From assembly GCF_009905375.1 (NCBI RefSeq), contig NW_027420646.1:1-64000 (forward strand): a stretch of 64,000 nt of DNA, written 5' to 3'. Position 1 is the first letter of the stretch. Each line of letters begins with the position of its first letter. Position numbers and translations under genes: made by a program. The notes below the pieces were generated by a model, which was not told the DNA's origin, searched no databases, and saw nothing but the letters and a program-made list of their open reading frames with translations. This document shows positions 1 to 11,085 of this stretch, in pieces. Source of the DNA: Apium graveolens (lineage: Eukaryota; Streptophyta; Magnoliopsida; Apiales; Apiaceae).

Positions 1-480
1 GCCTGAATTTAGATGACAGATGCATTATCCTCTTCAACAGTGTTTGACAGCTGTGCCACAATTTTTTGTGTGGGTAGATTATGGCTATTTTGTGGATTTG
101 GAAGCTTATGGCCTACTTCCACTGTGTACCCCTTCAGAGTGTGTGGGCTTTTTATGAGAATCTCTTAGCCCTGATGACTGGTGCCATCCGACTTTTCAGG
201 CTTTTTGATTTCATAAAAGGTGCTTGTTGGGAAATATCTATGGTGGATTATGGTTGAGGTTGTATTTGGGTTGTGGTGCTTGGGATAGCTGCATGTGTAG
301 TATGTGGCTGCCGAGAAAGATGAGACGGTGCCGGAGAAGCCTGCCGAAAGCAGAAAACGAGATACATTGGCAGGATGTCATGCAGAACGATATGGAGCAC
401 TTCTTAGAGGTGAACCTGCCACAAGGGTAAATAAGTTGAAGGGCAGACGAGCAGGAAGAGTGTTAGACGGGAAAATATTA

Positions 481-564
481 GCAATACGGGCTCAGTTTAT
501 TAGCCATACGGGCTCAACAATTTATTAGCCATACGGGCTCAGTTTGAAAGCCGTACGGGCTGAG
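481..564 (+). repeat. Four-copy short tandem repeat before the polypurine tract
   Basis: Four units of 15-25 bases begin at 481, 503, 528 and 550. They share the core GCCATACGGGCTCA; the first unit has GCAATACGGG and the last GCCGTACGGGCTGAG. The array lies 27 bases before the polypurine tract of the flanking copia-like element. Function is unknown. Confidence 0.8.
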
Positions 565-601
565 AGGATTGCATGAGACAAGTTTAGATTAAGGGGGAGA
601 T

Positions 602-948
602 TGTTGGAAAATTAATCTAAACTTGTTTTATTGTGTTAAAGTTTTATATTATTTATTTTAAGATCAACTTGTACATGTATGACTAGGTCATGCATGCATT
701 CAGTACAGAATAAGTCGTGGTCTCGTTGATAAACAGAAGTAGTGGAGAAAAATCAGGAGTAGTTGCTATTTTATAGGTCTAGTTGTTTATGCACGTTGCA
801 CACTAGCTGCTTTTTTATTACTTGTAATCATTTATTTTATCATTAGTGGAATACATTATTTAATATATACACCATGAGTTTTTGTCACAGGAAGTGTTTT
901 GCTGATATACTTATATATAGACACATAAACAGGTGCTGGTTTTCTACA
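602..948 (+). repeat. Candidate 3' LTR
   Basis: It begins TGTTGG right after the polypurine tract and is proposed to end at TTTCTACA (948), giving the TG...CA ends expected of an LTR and about 347 bp. The 3' edge is chosen because the copia LTRs at 17.3 and 21.6 kb end in a similar way (ACAGGTG...ACTTTACA). The 5' LTR is outside the window, so the boundary cannot be confirmed here. Confidence 0.5.
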
Positions 949-1254
949 GTCAAAACTTATGTAAATATATATCTTGTAAGCATATATCTTATGATCATTT
1001 ACTTCATGATCACCAATTAAATTACCATTGTTATTTAAATATTAAATACTAATTAGATTGTTGACTTGTAACAAGAACACAATTATAGAATATCAGTTGC
1101 ACCAAAAACTTACACCATTCGTGATCCCTAATCAGTTTATAAAAACTCTCCCATACTTATTTAATACTTTAATACCCAAATTTCTAATCTCAAACCAACA
1201 TAGAGAGATAAGAAAACATTAGTTGTGGTTGGAAAACGGAACGGGGTTTCTAAA
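949..1254. other. AT-rich spacer without recognisable features
   Basis: This stretch lies between the copia-like LTR and the first CACTA terminus. I see no coding frame, repeat or RNA gene in it. Confidence 0.6.
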
Positions 1255-1274
1255 CACTACAAGAAAAAAGTCCA

Positions 1275-2100
1275 TAAACATCGCTTTTTGGCCGATGTCT
1301 ATGCTGTTTCCCAACCGATGTTGATGTCCGTAATGTCTATTCTAGACATCGGTGAATACCCGATGTCTATACTCGATTAGACATCGATTTTAGTTAAAAA
1401 CAGATGTCTATCTATTGATTATTTACATAAAATGCTATAAATAAATTATTTAATAACTAAATTACACCTAATTAAACATGTTAAATATATCATGATTATG
1501 TTTTTTGTCAAAAAAACATCGATTTTAGTGAAAAACACTGAAGTCTATGTGATGATTTTTTACAAAAAATGCTATAACAAAATTATTTAATAACTAAATT
1601 ACACCTATTAAAGCATATTAAACATATATTGAGCTATGTTTTTATCACAAAACATCGATAATTTTGACAGAGGTGATGTAAAATGACATATTAAACATCT
1701 GTTTCTTTAATGAAAGGTGATGTCTAATTTAGCGTATAGACATCAGTGTTTTCTAGAATGAAGTGATGTCTATGCATCATTTAGACTTGAACATGTTAGT
1801 CTTTAACATCAGTTGTTTGTCTGAAACTGATGTACATTGTGTTTTTTGACATGAGTTTTGTTTGGTTAATAGTGATGTTTATAATGTTACTTGACATCAG
1901 TTTTATCTTAAACAAAGTGATTTCTATTTTTCATTTAGACTTAAACCTGGATTTCTTTGACATCAGTTTTTTACCTTAAAGTGATGTACATTATCTTTTT
2001 TGACATCAGCTTTTCATAATTGAAAGTGATGTGTAAGAAGTTTATAGACCAAATTGTGTAAAGTTTTACATCACTAATTATGTAATTGTTGTCTAAGAAT
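1275..2100. repeat. Left subterminal repeats of CACTA element A
   Basis: The motif GACATCGG (or its complement CCGATGTC) and decayed forms such as GACATCAG and GTGATGTCTA recur dozens of times in both orientations over about 800 bp. Such arrays are the usual binding sites for the TNP1-type partner of CACTA transposases. Copies are near consensus close to the terminus and drift inward to GACATCAGTTTT-like words. Confidence 0.75.
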
Positions 2101-2989
2101 GTCAACCAAAATAGTAAAACATATGATCTGAAATCTAAACTATTACATTCTCAAGAAACCAACTGAGGACATTCAGTCTAATGAAAATTGTAAGATAGTT
2201 TTTTCACTATCCTATTTTGAACGCTCTTCAAAATATGAGACACCAATCCTCTCTACATAAGACAGCAAGGGCCCATATAAGTTCCCATTATTTAGATATC
2301 TTAACAACTGCAGAGGACAAGCTTATACGTACTTATTTTCAAACTTCAAATCAAAACATGATATAGAAATAATGCTTAAAGCATAAATTAAATCATTACT
2401 TTACTTTTTCATAAAAATCAAAATCTTCGATTGGAATATCCATCTTTTAATAATAATACGGGAGATCAGCCCGTAGGACCTCCATCTGGTAATATGGTAC
2501 CTAAGGCACTATTGTCCTTTAATAGTGGACTAGCCCCGCTTGCCTCTTACGTAGCATCCAATCTTTAGGATTGCAGTGAAAACCTTTACATTGGGAAAAC
2601 ATTCATTTTTCTAAAACTTAATTCCATTTTAACATTTACCATCCTTTGAAATCATTCTCACTCTTCAAGTTGAAAATCATTGTTAGTTTCATTTCAGGAA
2701 TTCAGATGGGGTAAATAAAGTTATGAGGAAAAAAATGCAAACTAGAGTGTGATCAAGGTAAGCATAGGTAATAATAATGTACGTAAAGAAAATCTATTTC
2801 GAAGCAGGTTGTTAACAAAACATGGGTATTGTTCATGGAGGGAAAACCAAGTCAAGTAACCTTTCAACTGGAACATAAAATCACGAATCGAAATCTTCCG
2901 AAATTTAAGGACTTGACATGTACTTAAAAAAATGATATTTAGATTAAATATTTAGGGCCCAGTAACACATCGTGGCCCACCACCGGGTC
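2101..2989. other. Non-coding interior of element A
   Basis: No gene is recognised. A short perfect hairpin (CACTATT / AATAGTG, 2507-2527, 7-base loop) lies in a slightly GC-richer patch at 2455-2560. The stretch may be the inner part of the gypsy LTR proposed for the following region. Confidence 0.4.
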
Positions 2990-3480
2990 ACCGGAGTTCA
3001 TCACCGATGGCGGCGATTTTTGGTGGTGCCCCAATCGGGGTTTCCTCCTTGAAAATCACTGAATTCACAAGAACAAGCACTGCCCCAATTCGTTTCATCA
3101 AAAAAAGAAGCAAACAACCCCCAAATTCAAGTTTAAACTCGAAGTGGGTTCAACGGGCTTGCAATTTAATCAATACAACTCATCCATGAAATCACAAATA
3201 AGAATCCAGAGACAAAAAGGAACGGAACCACGATCTTAGATCGAGAAACTGAAGTGAAACGAGAGGGAAGGAGAGAGTATCGAGAGAGAGAAAAAGAGAG
3301 AGAGAGACGCGAGAATGTACGGGGAAGAAAGAAAAGAAAGGAGGAAGGAGTTCCCGGATTTTATAAGCCCATGGGTGATTTTGTAATTTCCCAAATTAAC
3401 ATTTCCTGAATTTTTTCTTTTCATTTCTTGTCAAAATGCTGACACCGCCTCCGACGGGGAGACGAAATCCTTCCATGGCC
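2990..3480 (-). promoter_or_regulatory. Possible LTR promoter and CT-rich leader of the gypsy relic
   Basis: Read on the minus strand, CTTATAAAATCC (about 3357-3368) is a good TATA box. It is followed by a long CT-rich leader (3240-3345, GA-rich on the plus strand) and then a GC-richer stretch at 2990-3060. This arrangement suits the U3-R-U5 order of an LTR belonging to the minus-strand Ty3/gypsy relic just to the right, in which case the 60-codon open frame at 3007-3189 is not a gene. A captured host promoter is an alternative. No second LTR is present for comparison. Confidence 0.3.
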
Positions 3481-4259
3481 GAAATAAAAAAATAGATAAA
3501 GTACACAAATGGATCAAAGAAATAGACTCCCCAAGTCAAGGCCCAGCCCAAAAGCAAACAAGAGAGGAAAAAAACAGGATTGTTTTGGGCTACCGAGACG
3601 CTTTCTTTATGCCCATCAAAGCACCTCGAGATGCTAATCCGCGAAAACGATACGAGAAATTCGGAAGAACTCATATACGGAACGAAGGCGGCCCGTGAAA
3701 ATACATCGGTTTCTTACTCGTGCAAAGGAACTCTTTCTTTGCAACTTGGACAACTTATAACGATAACGAGTTAATATAAAATATCAGGAACGTGAAAAAT
3801 GATTAAATAATCCAAAACTTATTTTTAAAATGAAGATCACAAAATTAGCTCTTTCTCCTAATGTATTTAAAGTAATTTCTGAGCGAACGGATTATTTCTA
3901 TGAATTTTGCAAGTTAATTTCCAATAATCAAAATAACTCTTGAAAAATCACTTTAAAATACCAAAACCTCAAATAAATCCTACTGTCATTTTTAAAAGTC
4001 TCTAGGACCATTTCAGAGATAATAAAATATATTTCACAATTTGCACCTACTCTCATAATTTTATAAAAATATTTAAAGATCAAATAACATTATTTTCACC
4101 AAAATAAATCGTAAATATATCTAGAAATTCCGCAATCACAAATTTGCATATGTAAGGGTCAAATAACATGTATTTACATACTTTTACATAATCCATTCAT
4201 TTCTTTTTTGAACAATTATCGTTAAATCCACTTTTCGCATAATCCATTCATTTCTTTTA

Positions 4260-4710
4260 CTAAAATGTCATCGCGTATACCACATCAAATTCTACAGCCA
4301 ATTCTGCTGACGTGATTAACATATTCAATCTTTCTTTGCGGCTCAATGCATCCGCTTCAACATTCGTCTTTCCAGGATGGTAAGGTATAGTACAATCATA
4401 ATCTTTGATTAGTTTCAACCATCGCCTTTGTCTCATATTCAATTCTTTTTGAGTAAAAATATACTTTAAACTCTCATGATCCGTATAAATCTCACGCCTC
4501 TTTTCGTAAAAAAAATGTCTCCAAATCTTAAGTGCAAACACAATCGCTGCCAGTTCCAAATCATGTGTAGAACCTTTTGCTCATGAGGTTTTGACTGACT
4601 AGAAGCATATGCTATCACTTAACCATGTTGCAATAGTATACAACCTAGTACTTTATAAGAAGCATCACTATAGATTACGAACTCACCCTTTTCTTCGGAT
4701 AAAATGACCA
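4260..4710 (-). pseudogene. gypsy RNase H fragment
   Basis: The three acidic positions expected of RNase H are visible: the Asp of VIYSDASYKVLG, the Glu of [13 protein letters not shown] and the Asp of [12 protein letters not shown]. The domain closes with the typical [16 protein letters not shown] tail. Two stops and a frame change lie between the first Asp and the Glu (about 4560-4625). The same frame recurs almost unchanged at 55430-55729. Confidence 0.75.
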
Positions 4711-4975
4711 CTAGCCAATCCTTTTCTTTAATTCCGGAAAACTTTCTTTGCACTTATTTGTCTCAAAAAATTTCTCATTTTTCCTTGTCAACTTAGTCAA
4801 TGGAACAACTATCTTAGAAAATTCTTGCACCAACCTTAGATAATAACCAGCCAATCCTAGAAAGCTTCTTACTTTTATTGGAGTCTTAGACCTTTCCCAA
4901 TTCATCACATCTTCAATCTTTGCGGGATCCACTTTAATGCCTTTACTACTAACTACATGCCCAAGAAACTAAACT
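4711..4975 (-). pseudogene. gypsy reverse transcriptase C-terminal fragment
   Basis: The peptide contains the conserved late motifs of Ty3/gypsy reverse transcriptase: FLGHVVSSKGIKVDP, then KVRSFLGLAGYY, then PLTKLTRKNEKF. The catalytic YVDD box and everything N-terminal to it are missing through the internal deletion. It runs straight into the RNase H region, as in an intact gypsy pol. Confidence 0.75.
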
Positions 4976-5062
4976 TCCATTAATACTTTGGCCTCTATGG
5001 TATTTATAGTCAGTGTATCTGCTACCACATCCGCGTCCTGGAAAATATCTTTCATTGTCATA

Positions 5063-5323
5063 TTAAAATTTCAGACCCTTGGTTGAGCTGGTTGTGTTGA
5101 TGAAGGCGGTGGTCCAACAATTCGAAGAACATTGGCCTTCTAAATGGATTTTTTTATAATTTCGCGCCATGTGCCCAACTTTTTCGTATTTAAAATAAGT
5201 CACCTCTGATTTTCCCGCGACGTTCATACATTTGGATGAAAAATGGCCTTTTTTATTGTACTTGAAATATGTAACATTGAGCTTGTTGCATTTTGTGGGT
5301 GTCTTTTCCCATAAACCTTGCAC
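5063..5323 (-). pseudogene. gypsy gag fragment with two damaged zinc knuckles
   Basis: Two CCHC-type knuckles can be recognised from spacing: YFKYNKKGHFSSKC and YFKYEKVGHMARNY. The family pattern is CX2CX4HX4C. In the first knuckle both leading cysteines are tyrosine; in the second all three cysteines are tyrosine. Each Cys-to-Tyr change needs one G-to-A step, as expected from cytosine deamination on the other strand. The fragment would have bound genomic RNA in the parental element and is now very unlikely to do so. Confidence 0.7.
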
Positions 5324-5480
5324 TCTTGAATTGTAGGCATATTGTCTCTCACTGGTTGACCAGATCTTTGAAAATGGGTCTTTTGATTCCCATTTCCTGA
5401 CTTAAACTTCTGAAATTTCTTACTCTGATTCCCAACATTCCTTCAAAGCTCCCCTCTGAACTTCAATCTTATTACTACAT

Positions 5481-5869
5481 GCAATCTTAGGGTATAGTAT
5501 CACAAAGGTATTACGAAAGAACACCAGGTAAACATACTTTATAAATAGTTGTGAATCTTAAAGAGCCATAATGAATACAAAAGAGTATGTAGATAGATAA
5601 TTCAAAGATTTAGAGGTAAAAAACATGTTATAAAATTAAAGTATAACAACAGAAATAGGGTTAAATAAGTGAAAAGCCAAAAATATCCCTTTATCTACCG
5701 ATAGCTTCTACCTAACTACTAATACTACAACAACCGCTACAACTCAAATCAAATAATAACACATTATAACGGGAACCCGACATCTGACCAAGTATCCCAA
5801 GCCTACCGGTGCTGAAAATAACAACTTACTACAGGCTCTACCAGATGTCACATATGAAAATAATAACAC
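5481..5869. other. Non-coding, nothing recognised
   Basis: AT-rich spacer between the gypsy and copia relics inside element A, with no coding frame or clear repeat. Confidence 0.5.
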
Positions 5870-6470
5870 ATTACCTGAAAGCATATTTATCTAAAAAAAA
5901 ATTGTCTATAGAAAGAGAAATCATTAAGCCTTGGACTAACTCAGAGAAATAACTCAGAGTTTAATTGAAAAAGGTTATTGGAATTCAGGATTAGGTTACT
6001 CAGAAAAGCCTAATGTTGATAAAGGAAAGAAAATATAAACTGAGAAACATAGACCAATAAATATCGATGATCGGTTAAAAAGGAGAGGTCTAAGCTAACT
6101 CGTGTTTAATTTTTAATATTAAATACTAATCGACTCAAATTTGTAAATGAGAAGGGTTCTTCATCCGGAGTTAAGTCAACCTTAATTACTGATAATTCTG
6201 ACCAGGTCAAATCTAAGAGAGTAAATATTGGTTTAATGTCAAAGAAATAGCTCAAGTAAAAGATGAAAAAAGTCACAAAGATAAATAAGAAAAAGTAGTG
6301 TAGAAAGAATAAAAATGGTAAAGTATATGTGTAATAAGGTAATTACAAGTATAAATTCATTTTTAATATACCTAGAAAGTCTTGATTAAACTGTGCTAGT
6401 GGTAATCTTCTTGCTTTTATTTGCAGAAATAATAAATAAATAAATATTGTTCCTTCTAAATCAGATTTAG
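5870..6470 (+). repeat. copia gag-to-protease spacer relic
   Basis: Collinear with 30505-31085 of the copia element at 29.5-45.8 kb, with long shared words such as GTTAAGTCAACCTTAA, TAAATATTGGTTTAATGTCA and AATATTGTTCCTTCTA. It therefore comes from the same copia family: the coiled-coil and spacer region between the gag zinc knuckle and protease. No intact frame remains. Only this fragment is present; gag and pol proper are missing on either side. Confidence 0.75.
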
Positions 6471-7547
6471 GAATATACGCATCTGTTGAAAAGGGACATA
6501 TGATTCTGGTTTCATCAGACGCGTATGGAGGAGTCGTATCAGCTCTAAGGCATATGCGTCTATTTTTAACAAACGCAAATAGATCTGAAATGTCTGCTGG
6601 AGACAGACATATCAAGTGTTGGTCAGATGCATAAAGTTTCTTATGTCATTTTGGAACAGACATCGATGATGCACAACAGCCGTATATAATATTCTTTATG
6701 CTTCTATTATCATTGAACTACCACATATTTACAGGATTTTTAAAAAAAATTAGCCATATCTTAGCCTACGACATGCTTTTCACAATATACTTCTAAAGAC
6801 ACTTGGAACAAGAACATTTAAAATTGAAAATCAATAGATACATTTTTATATAAGATGAAAAATATTCAACATTAACTGAACATGCCTCAACTTCACTATA
6901 GCTAGATCAACATCCGTTTAGCAGCCATTAGCAACTATGAAACACAATTTCCACAACACATCGAATAAACCTGAACATTACTAAAATGCATAAGTTAACT
7001 CAAAATAATCAAATTTGAGCCACATTTAGAGTAACAAGATACGTCATATAAAAAACAAAAGATAAGAACAAAAGCAATTTTGTACCCTACGTGTCATCCA
7101 AAATGAGATCTCGCGAGATTTTTATATATAGGAATTCCTCCAAGCAGCTTCCAACAACTGTATCAGGAACTAATTTTTAAATGCCATTTAACATCATAAT
7201 CACGTTTTGCTGAATATATATAGGAATCTAAAAATCATTATCACAGTAAATTCTTTAATCACAAGGCAATCTTATACAACTACTATCATTATACAAACAA
7301 TTGAATCAAGTATCATTCAATATACTTAACTGAATCTTAGCGTTTTGAATAAATAAATAATTATGTTAAAGTTGATTTCCACTTATTTTCATAAAATTTG
7401 AGGATTAAAGTGAACTACATCAAACACAAGTTGTGAACCATTTTTTAATTATGCCAATTTTTCACCAGTGTTTCTAAAACTTCGTACCTCCCAATAGAAA
7501 GTAGCTCCTTTTTAAGATCCCAATCCCTCAGTGTATCCTCACTTATA
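6471..7547. other. Non-coding, nothing recognised
   Basis: AT-rich. A 90-codon open frame on the minus strand (6343-6615) overlaps the copia relic and has no recognisable motif, so it is not called a gene. Confidence 0.5.
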
Positions 7548-7845
7548 TTGTGTTTGGTTCGGGTAAATGAAATGGAATGGAATGGAATGATATTTTAAGT
7601 GGAAAATGATTAAATTTTCTAAAATTTTCATTTTTTCACCCATTCCATTCCTAACCACCCACATTATAATTAAACACCCCTAATTTGAGATAGAATGCTC
7701 CATTCCTTATTAATCTCATTTTCTTCACAATTCTTATCATAACAATTTTGTCCTTTTAATTATTATTTTTCAAATCTTCCCTCCAACTCCCATTTAATTC
7801 CTTTAATTATATCCATTCCATTCCATTCACCCCAACCAAACACAA
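7548..7845. mobile_element. MITE with GTGTTTGGTT terminal inverted repeats
   Basis: The left end TTGTGTTTGGTTCGGG and right end CCCCAACCAAACACAA are inverted copies. They are followed inward by GAATGGAATGGAATG on one side and its complement on the other, giving about 30 bases of imperfect terminal inverted repeat around a 298-bp non-coding core. This is a typical miniature inverted-repeat element of a non-autonomous DNA transposon, possibly hAT-like. Flanks (CTTATA and CTTTAT) are similar but not an exact target duplication. Confidence 0.75.
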
Positions 7846-9762
7846 CTTTATTTTCTCAATGATGGTACATCTCTATTAAAACAAGCAATTGTCATGCTAC
7901 AATAATAATTCTATAGGTGTATTATGAAAGGAAAAAGTTTACATTTTATCATACATTATATTTTGCATATATAATTAAAAATGGTGCCTTCTGATCCTTA
8001 CAGAAATTGTGGCTGCAGGGCCCCTAACCTTAAATTTTGTTTTCAATCAAACGTAAATCTTAGGTAGAACAAATGATTAACACATTAAAATGATTTAAGA
8101 ATCAAACCTTAATTATACATAGATATAAATGTAACAAAATAATCTCAAATATACTTTAATTAACGTAGCATGCAAATTAAGACTCAATTTGAGTGAAAAC
8201 ATATGCAGAAAGCAAGAAAAAGGTGAATTAAGGAATAATTAACTCTGATTTAACTATAATTGAACAAATTTATAGATAACAGATTTGGGGAAAAATATAT
8301 TCCCATCAAGATTTAATCTTTTCCGAAATTTAATCTTGTTCGAGCTTTAATTTTCTCTGAGCTTTAATCTTCAGGGTGTGGCCGCAATGTAGAGCGCAAT
8401 GTTTGTGTGTTTTTACGATTGTTTGTAAGTCTATGAGTATGCGTCTGAAGCCGCTCGTGAGTTTTTTGTTAAGTGTTTTATTTTTTTTAACTTATTGATA
8501 GTCGGGAACAATTTCCGAAAGCAGCTCAAACTTTTAGCAAGCCCACTCCAAAGTTTTTCATCTAGGCGGCATGAATTTTGAACCCAAATCTCTAACGTAA
8601 TGCAACATTTATATAATTCATTACAATCACATACATTTTTAAACTCCCTTCAAATATTTTCACGTCAATTGGATTATTTATAAAAACCATTTCATTATGT
8701 AGGAAATCATCTCTAAATAACAATATTTAAAAAATAATTTTTAGAAATCTAGTTACGATAACCAATGTATGGTATAGTGCCTATAACGTAAAATCATTTG
8801 GTACTCCAATGGCGTTTGACCCAACCATTTTATAAGAGTAGCCAACTAAAAATCTTTAGCATGCTCCGATCCAGACAATAGAACACTGGTGCTTGTTGCT
8901 CGAAAATGTTAAACTCTATGCGTAGATTTTACAAACACCGCTATAGTAATGATCTACCAATATGTGCATTGATTTTGAGGAACATAACCTTTAATCGTGA
9001 ATTGTGCCAAATTCACATATGAGATTAAAAACTACAAAGAATTCTTATGCTCAAATTAAATGTTCTCAAGAATTGCAGCACCCTCATACAAAATTTGGTT
9101 GTGTGGATTAAAATATGGTTCTGCAGATTAACAGGCTGAATCCGAGAAGTCAGAAGCCAAAAAGGCAAATAAAGTAGAATGATCTAAAACATATACACCT
9201 AATCAACCTTTTCGAATAAGTAGAGTTTTAAGTTCTCATTTAAGGCACCAAATCGAGGTACTTCACACGTTACAATATTATTGATTACCTTCCTTATAGT
9301 CGAACTGAGATGCATTGGATTCTGATTACCTAGGATCCAATAACCATGAACCACATAGTTCTTTTAATTACCTACCTCAATTTAAATTTACTTGCTAAGA
9401 TTAAAATGCTACATTTTTTTATGCATTATCTGTCCACTAAAATTTACTATCGACATCTCTGTATATATTACATTAAATCAGAAATATCTAAAGAGTCTGG
9501 TTTTGCATGAGACCTTCATTTTAATTAATAAATCATCAAATATAAAACAAGTAACCACCGCTGGCTCATTCCCTAATTAAAAGACAAGTTAAATTTACAA
9601 TTTTATTACATCCTTTTCAAAAGTTATTTTTTTTAATTAAGTATTGTTGTCTTTTGATTTAACCATATTTCTTTCTATAAACACCTAGAAATGTCAATTA
9701 TACTAAATCTTCCCTTTAGTACACCTCCGAAAATACCTACATTATATATTCATTATATCTTC

Positions 9763-9764
<2 letters not shown>
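7846..9764. other. Non-coding interior of element A
   Basis: About 1.9 kb of AT-rich sequence with stops in all frames. A short imperfect triple of GAGCTTTAATCTT-like words lies at 8310-8372. No gene, RNA or element end is recognised. Confidence 0.5.

Positions 9765-9844
<80 letters not shown>
9765..9844. repeat. (TTA)n microsatellite
   Basis: An uninterrupted run of about 26 TTA/TAT/ATT units over 80 bp. It produces a spurious open frame of repeated tyrosines. The perfect run suggests recent expansion and likely length polymorphism. Confidence 0.97.
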
Positions 9845-9846
<2 letters not shown>

Positions 9847-9849
9847 GAA

Positions 9850-11085
9850 CTCATTAACACACACTCAAATATACCATATACTATAATAAAATATATGCAA
9901 AATCTCTTAAAATAAGAGTTTTTCAAGTTATCAAAAATTATTAATTATATACTTTTAAATTAGGTAAATATAAATTAATTATCTTTTTTACATATAAGTA
10001 GCATTGATGCTATGTATTACCAAAAAGGTTTGTTAAAACATGTACAAACACGTATTTTAATGTAAATAAGTAAAAGTTAAAAACAATTTTGTTAGTTTGG
10101 TAAAAGGCGCTTTCAAATGAAGGTTGAATTTAAACTTTTAATGTTATATCTTATATCCAATATGTACCTTATAAAAGTTCAATTTGGGCCGGTGTGGTTG
10201 GTCCTTATTTTAAATAGCCATTAGTCAAGACAATTTGAGAAGGTTTAACTTTTAATAGTTATGGTTGGTTGGTCTTGTTTTAAATAGACCATGAAGAAAA
10301 TTCTAGAAGGTTTAATTTTGATAATTATGGTTATATAAGTCTGACATTGTATCACAAGTTCATACATCCAGAGTTACAAACACAAATAATTTTCAAGATC
10401 CCTTTTCTCACCCAAACAAAAATAGCCTCCTCCCTTCTCTCAACCAAACATCACCCTTCTCTCAACCAAACATCACATGTTCATCTAGAGTATTAATACA
10501 AATATTTATTAAGATCCCTTTACTCACCAAAAACAAAATGGCTCCGGTTCTCTCAATCAAATATTTCAATTTTTCCTCAAATTTTCTTAAATGAAAGATA
10601 TATCTGATATATTCATGAAAAACAATTTCAATTTCTCTAAATCAAAAGATAGTCTCATAATTCATCAATTCATTAACACTATGGTTTCTATGGCGATTGA
10701 TTATTTTGAGTTGAAAATTTTTGTGATTGGTTTAAGGTATGTCCTTACTAGTTTGGTTTCTTAATTTTTAATTTTTAAAGTAATTATAACAGATTCACAC
10801 ATCCAGATCCAGATCTTGTAGTGATAGAAAAGGATGAAAATTTCCCTTAGAGTAAAAATGACGAATTAAGATTTCACTCTGATTAAATTGACAAAAATTA
10901 ACGTGGTTTATAATTAAGTAGATTTGCTAAAATATTATGTAAAAATGATATTGATTTTAGTGTATTAAATTTTATTACATTTTTTATGTTAATTTATTTA
11001 TTGATTAAATATTTACATGATGAAACAATGAAGATAATGCTCCATAAAAGCATAACAAAGCAAATCTTGGAATCCAGGTAATTTT
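9850..11085 (+). repeat. Dispersed repeat of unknown class, copy 1
   Basis: Collinear over about 1.1 kb with 49570-50660, though strongly diverged. Shared landmarks in order are AACTCATTAA, CATATAAGTAGCATTGATG, AAGTTAAAAACAA, a TATA box (TTATATAAG, 10331-10339), a CT-rich leader with a 22-base tandem duplication (CCCTTCTCTCAACCAAACAT, about 10433-10473), TCTAAATCAAA, AAATTTTTGTG ending in TTTAAG|GTATGT (10736/10737), and GAAACAATGAAGATAATGC (about 11024). The arrangement looks like a promoter, leader, first exon and intron. No protein is encoded. The downstream splice acceptor seen in copy 2 is not conserved here. Confidence 0.6.

Larger units (their letters stand above)
1..948 (+). mobile_element. 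3' end of a Ty1/copia-like LTR retrotransposon
   Basis: The segment ends like a copia element: a purine-rich polypurine tract (AAGGGGGAGA, 591-600) directly precedes a candidate LTR opening TGTTGG at 602. The words around the LTR start (AGATTAAGGG, then AATCTAAACTTG) closely resemble those at the 3' LTR of the copia element at 17276-21916, so the two are probably related families. Positions 1-590 show no reverse transcriptase or RNase H motif in any frame. This part is therefore either a very decayed or a non-coding (non-autonomous) internal region. The element continues to the left of the window. Family assignment is inference from the tract and LTR edge only. Confidence 0.5.
3833..5480 (-). 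mobile_element. Ty3/gypsy relic, internally deleted
   Basis: On the minus strand the order is gag zinc knuckles (5323-5063), the start of a protease-like frame, the thumb end of reverse transcriptase (about 4975-4711), then RNase H (about 4710-4260). Most of protease and the palm of reverse transcriptase are missing: near 4980 the frame passes from a short protease-like start to FLGHVVSSKGIK, a motif from late reverse transcriptase. Integrase is also absent. Positions 3833-4855 are nearly identical to the filler at 55001-56025. The relic lies inside CACTA element A. Confidence 0.75.

Noticed and set aside
3007..3189. 60-codon open frame starting MAAIFGGAPIGVSS
   Set aside because: Lies in the proposed LTR leader of a minus-strand gypsy relic, has no homology that I recognise and no downstream exon.
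6475..6640. Foldback with ACGCATCTG / CAGATGCAT ends
   Set aside because: Only about 9 bases match and the words also occur singly in the interval; not enough to call a MITE.
9691..9915. 74-codon open frame rich in tyrosine
   Set aside because: Produced by reading the TTA microsatellite; no protein features outside it.
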